Shown here: piece by piece, positions 13,500-13,708 of the stretch
Layout of the letters: every line of letters starts with the position of its first letter
Position numbering within the stretch: position 1 is the stretch's first letter
Assembly: GCA_034678805.1 (NCBI GenBank)
Contig: JAXDBN010000124.1
Location: forward strand, 1 to 13,708
From: PHAA01 sp034678805
GTDB lineage: Bacteria; Bacillota; Syntrophomonadia; Syntrophomonadales; Syntrophomonadaceae
Length of the DNA: 13,708 nt
Direction of reading: 5' to 3'
Program-made: the position numbers and the translations under genes
The notes under the pieces: generated by a model
Told to the model about the DNA's origin: nothing
The model's input: the letters and a program-made list of their open reading frames with translations, nothing else
Database searches by the model: none

Positions 13500-13708
13500 A
13501 TGGATTTTAGGCTATCGGAAGAACAGGAACTAATCAGGGCTAGTGCCCGCGAGTTTGCTTTGGAGTACATAGAACCCATAGCAGCCGAGCTCGATGCCAA
13601 CAGCCGCTACCCGGCGGAGATATTGGCCAAGCTGGGTGAACTCGGCATGATGGGCATTTCTTATCCGGCTGAATACGGCGGCGGGGGGACAAGCTTCCTC
13701 ACCAGCAT
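13500..13708 (+). CDS. Acyl-CoA dehydrogenase, N-terminal part (runs off the window)
   Basis: Flavin-dependent alpha,beta-dehydrogenation of acyl-CoA in beta-oxidation or butyrate metabolism. GAGGTG (13489-13494) is five bases before ATG 13500. The visible 69 residues are the helical N-terminal domain: FRLSEEQELIRASAREFA, then LGELGMMGISYPAEYGG, where the G-x-x-G-x-x-x-P-x-x-Y-GG pattern is characteristic of the family. The FAD-binding middle domain and the catalytic Glu lie outside the window, so chain-length class cannot be given. The gene appears to begin its own transcription unit after a 268-base gap. Confidence 0.92.
   Translation, partial: MDFRLSEEQELIRASAREFALEYIEPIAAELDANSRYPAEILAKLGELGMMGISYPAEYGGGGTSFLTS

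Overview
The window looks like a chromosome segment from a low-to-mid-GC anaerobic Firmicute, probably close to the Syntrophomonadaceae or a related clostridial lineage. The reasons are strong AAGGAGG-type ribosome binding sites, several TTG starts, a short type II-like diaminopimelate dehydrogenase, a GdhA of the kind seen in anaerobes, and genes that fit acyl-CoA metabolism (MaoC-like fold protein, CoA-disulfide reductase-like flavoprotein, acyl-CoA dehydrogenase, a possible phasin). The lineage is inference from protein recall. No phage, plasmid, tRNA, rRNA or CRISPR was seen.

Layout. 1-225: the start of an Ogt-type DNA methyltransferase on the minus strand, preceded by a 24-codon ORF that overlaps it (ATGA) and by an extended -10 promoter. 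363-698: a small Cys-rich protein on the plus strand with a clear terminator. 813-1300: a small helical, possibly phasin-like gene. 1378-1478: a REP-like palindromic repeat. 1481-3896: divergent ddh (minus) and gdhA (plus), sharing a 220-bp control region with palindromes. 3952-7173: a 1073-residue protein joining a GAF-like sensor region, a PEP-synthase ATP-binding domain and a C-terminal nucleotidyltransferase domain. 7205-7660: an HTH regulator on the minus strand, divergent from a CoA-disulfide reductase/NADH oxidase-like gene (7880-9217). 9380-9784: a MaoC-fold gene whose usual catalytic residues are missing. 9818-9886: a second REP-like repeat. 9889-10380: VanZ-family gene (minus), followed by a 385-bp region with inverted GTTAC arrays. 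10728-11860: an operon of a DUF6176-like gene and a CAT-family acetyltransferase with an apparent one-base frameshift, closed by a terminator inside a larger dyad. 11997-13231: two overlapping genes for uncharacterised membrane proteins, the first an internal duplication. 13500-end: the start of an acyl-CoA dehydrogenase.

How the parts fit. ddh and gdhA are both ammonia-linked amino acid dehydrogenases and may be controlled together from their shared intergenic region. The multidomain PEP-binding protein follows gdhA by 55 bp and may be co-transcribed. The flavoprotein, MaoC-like protein and acyl-CoA dehydrogenase suggest CoA-thiol and acyl-CoA metabolism, but they are separate transcription units. 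The least understood items are the GAF-PEP-nucleotidyltransferase protein, the duplicated membrane protein with its coupled partner, and the repeat family that sits in convergent gene junctions.
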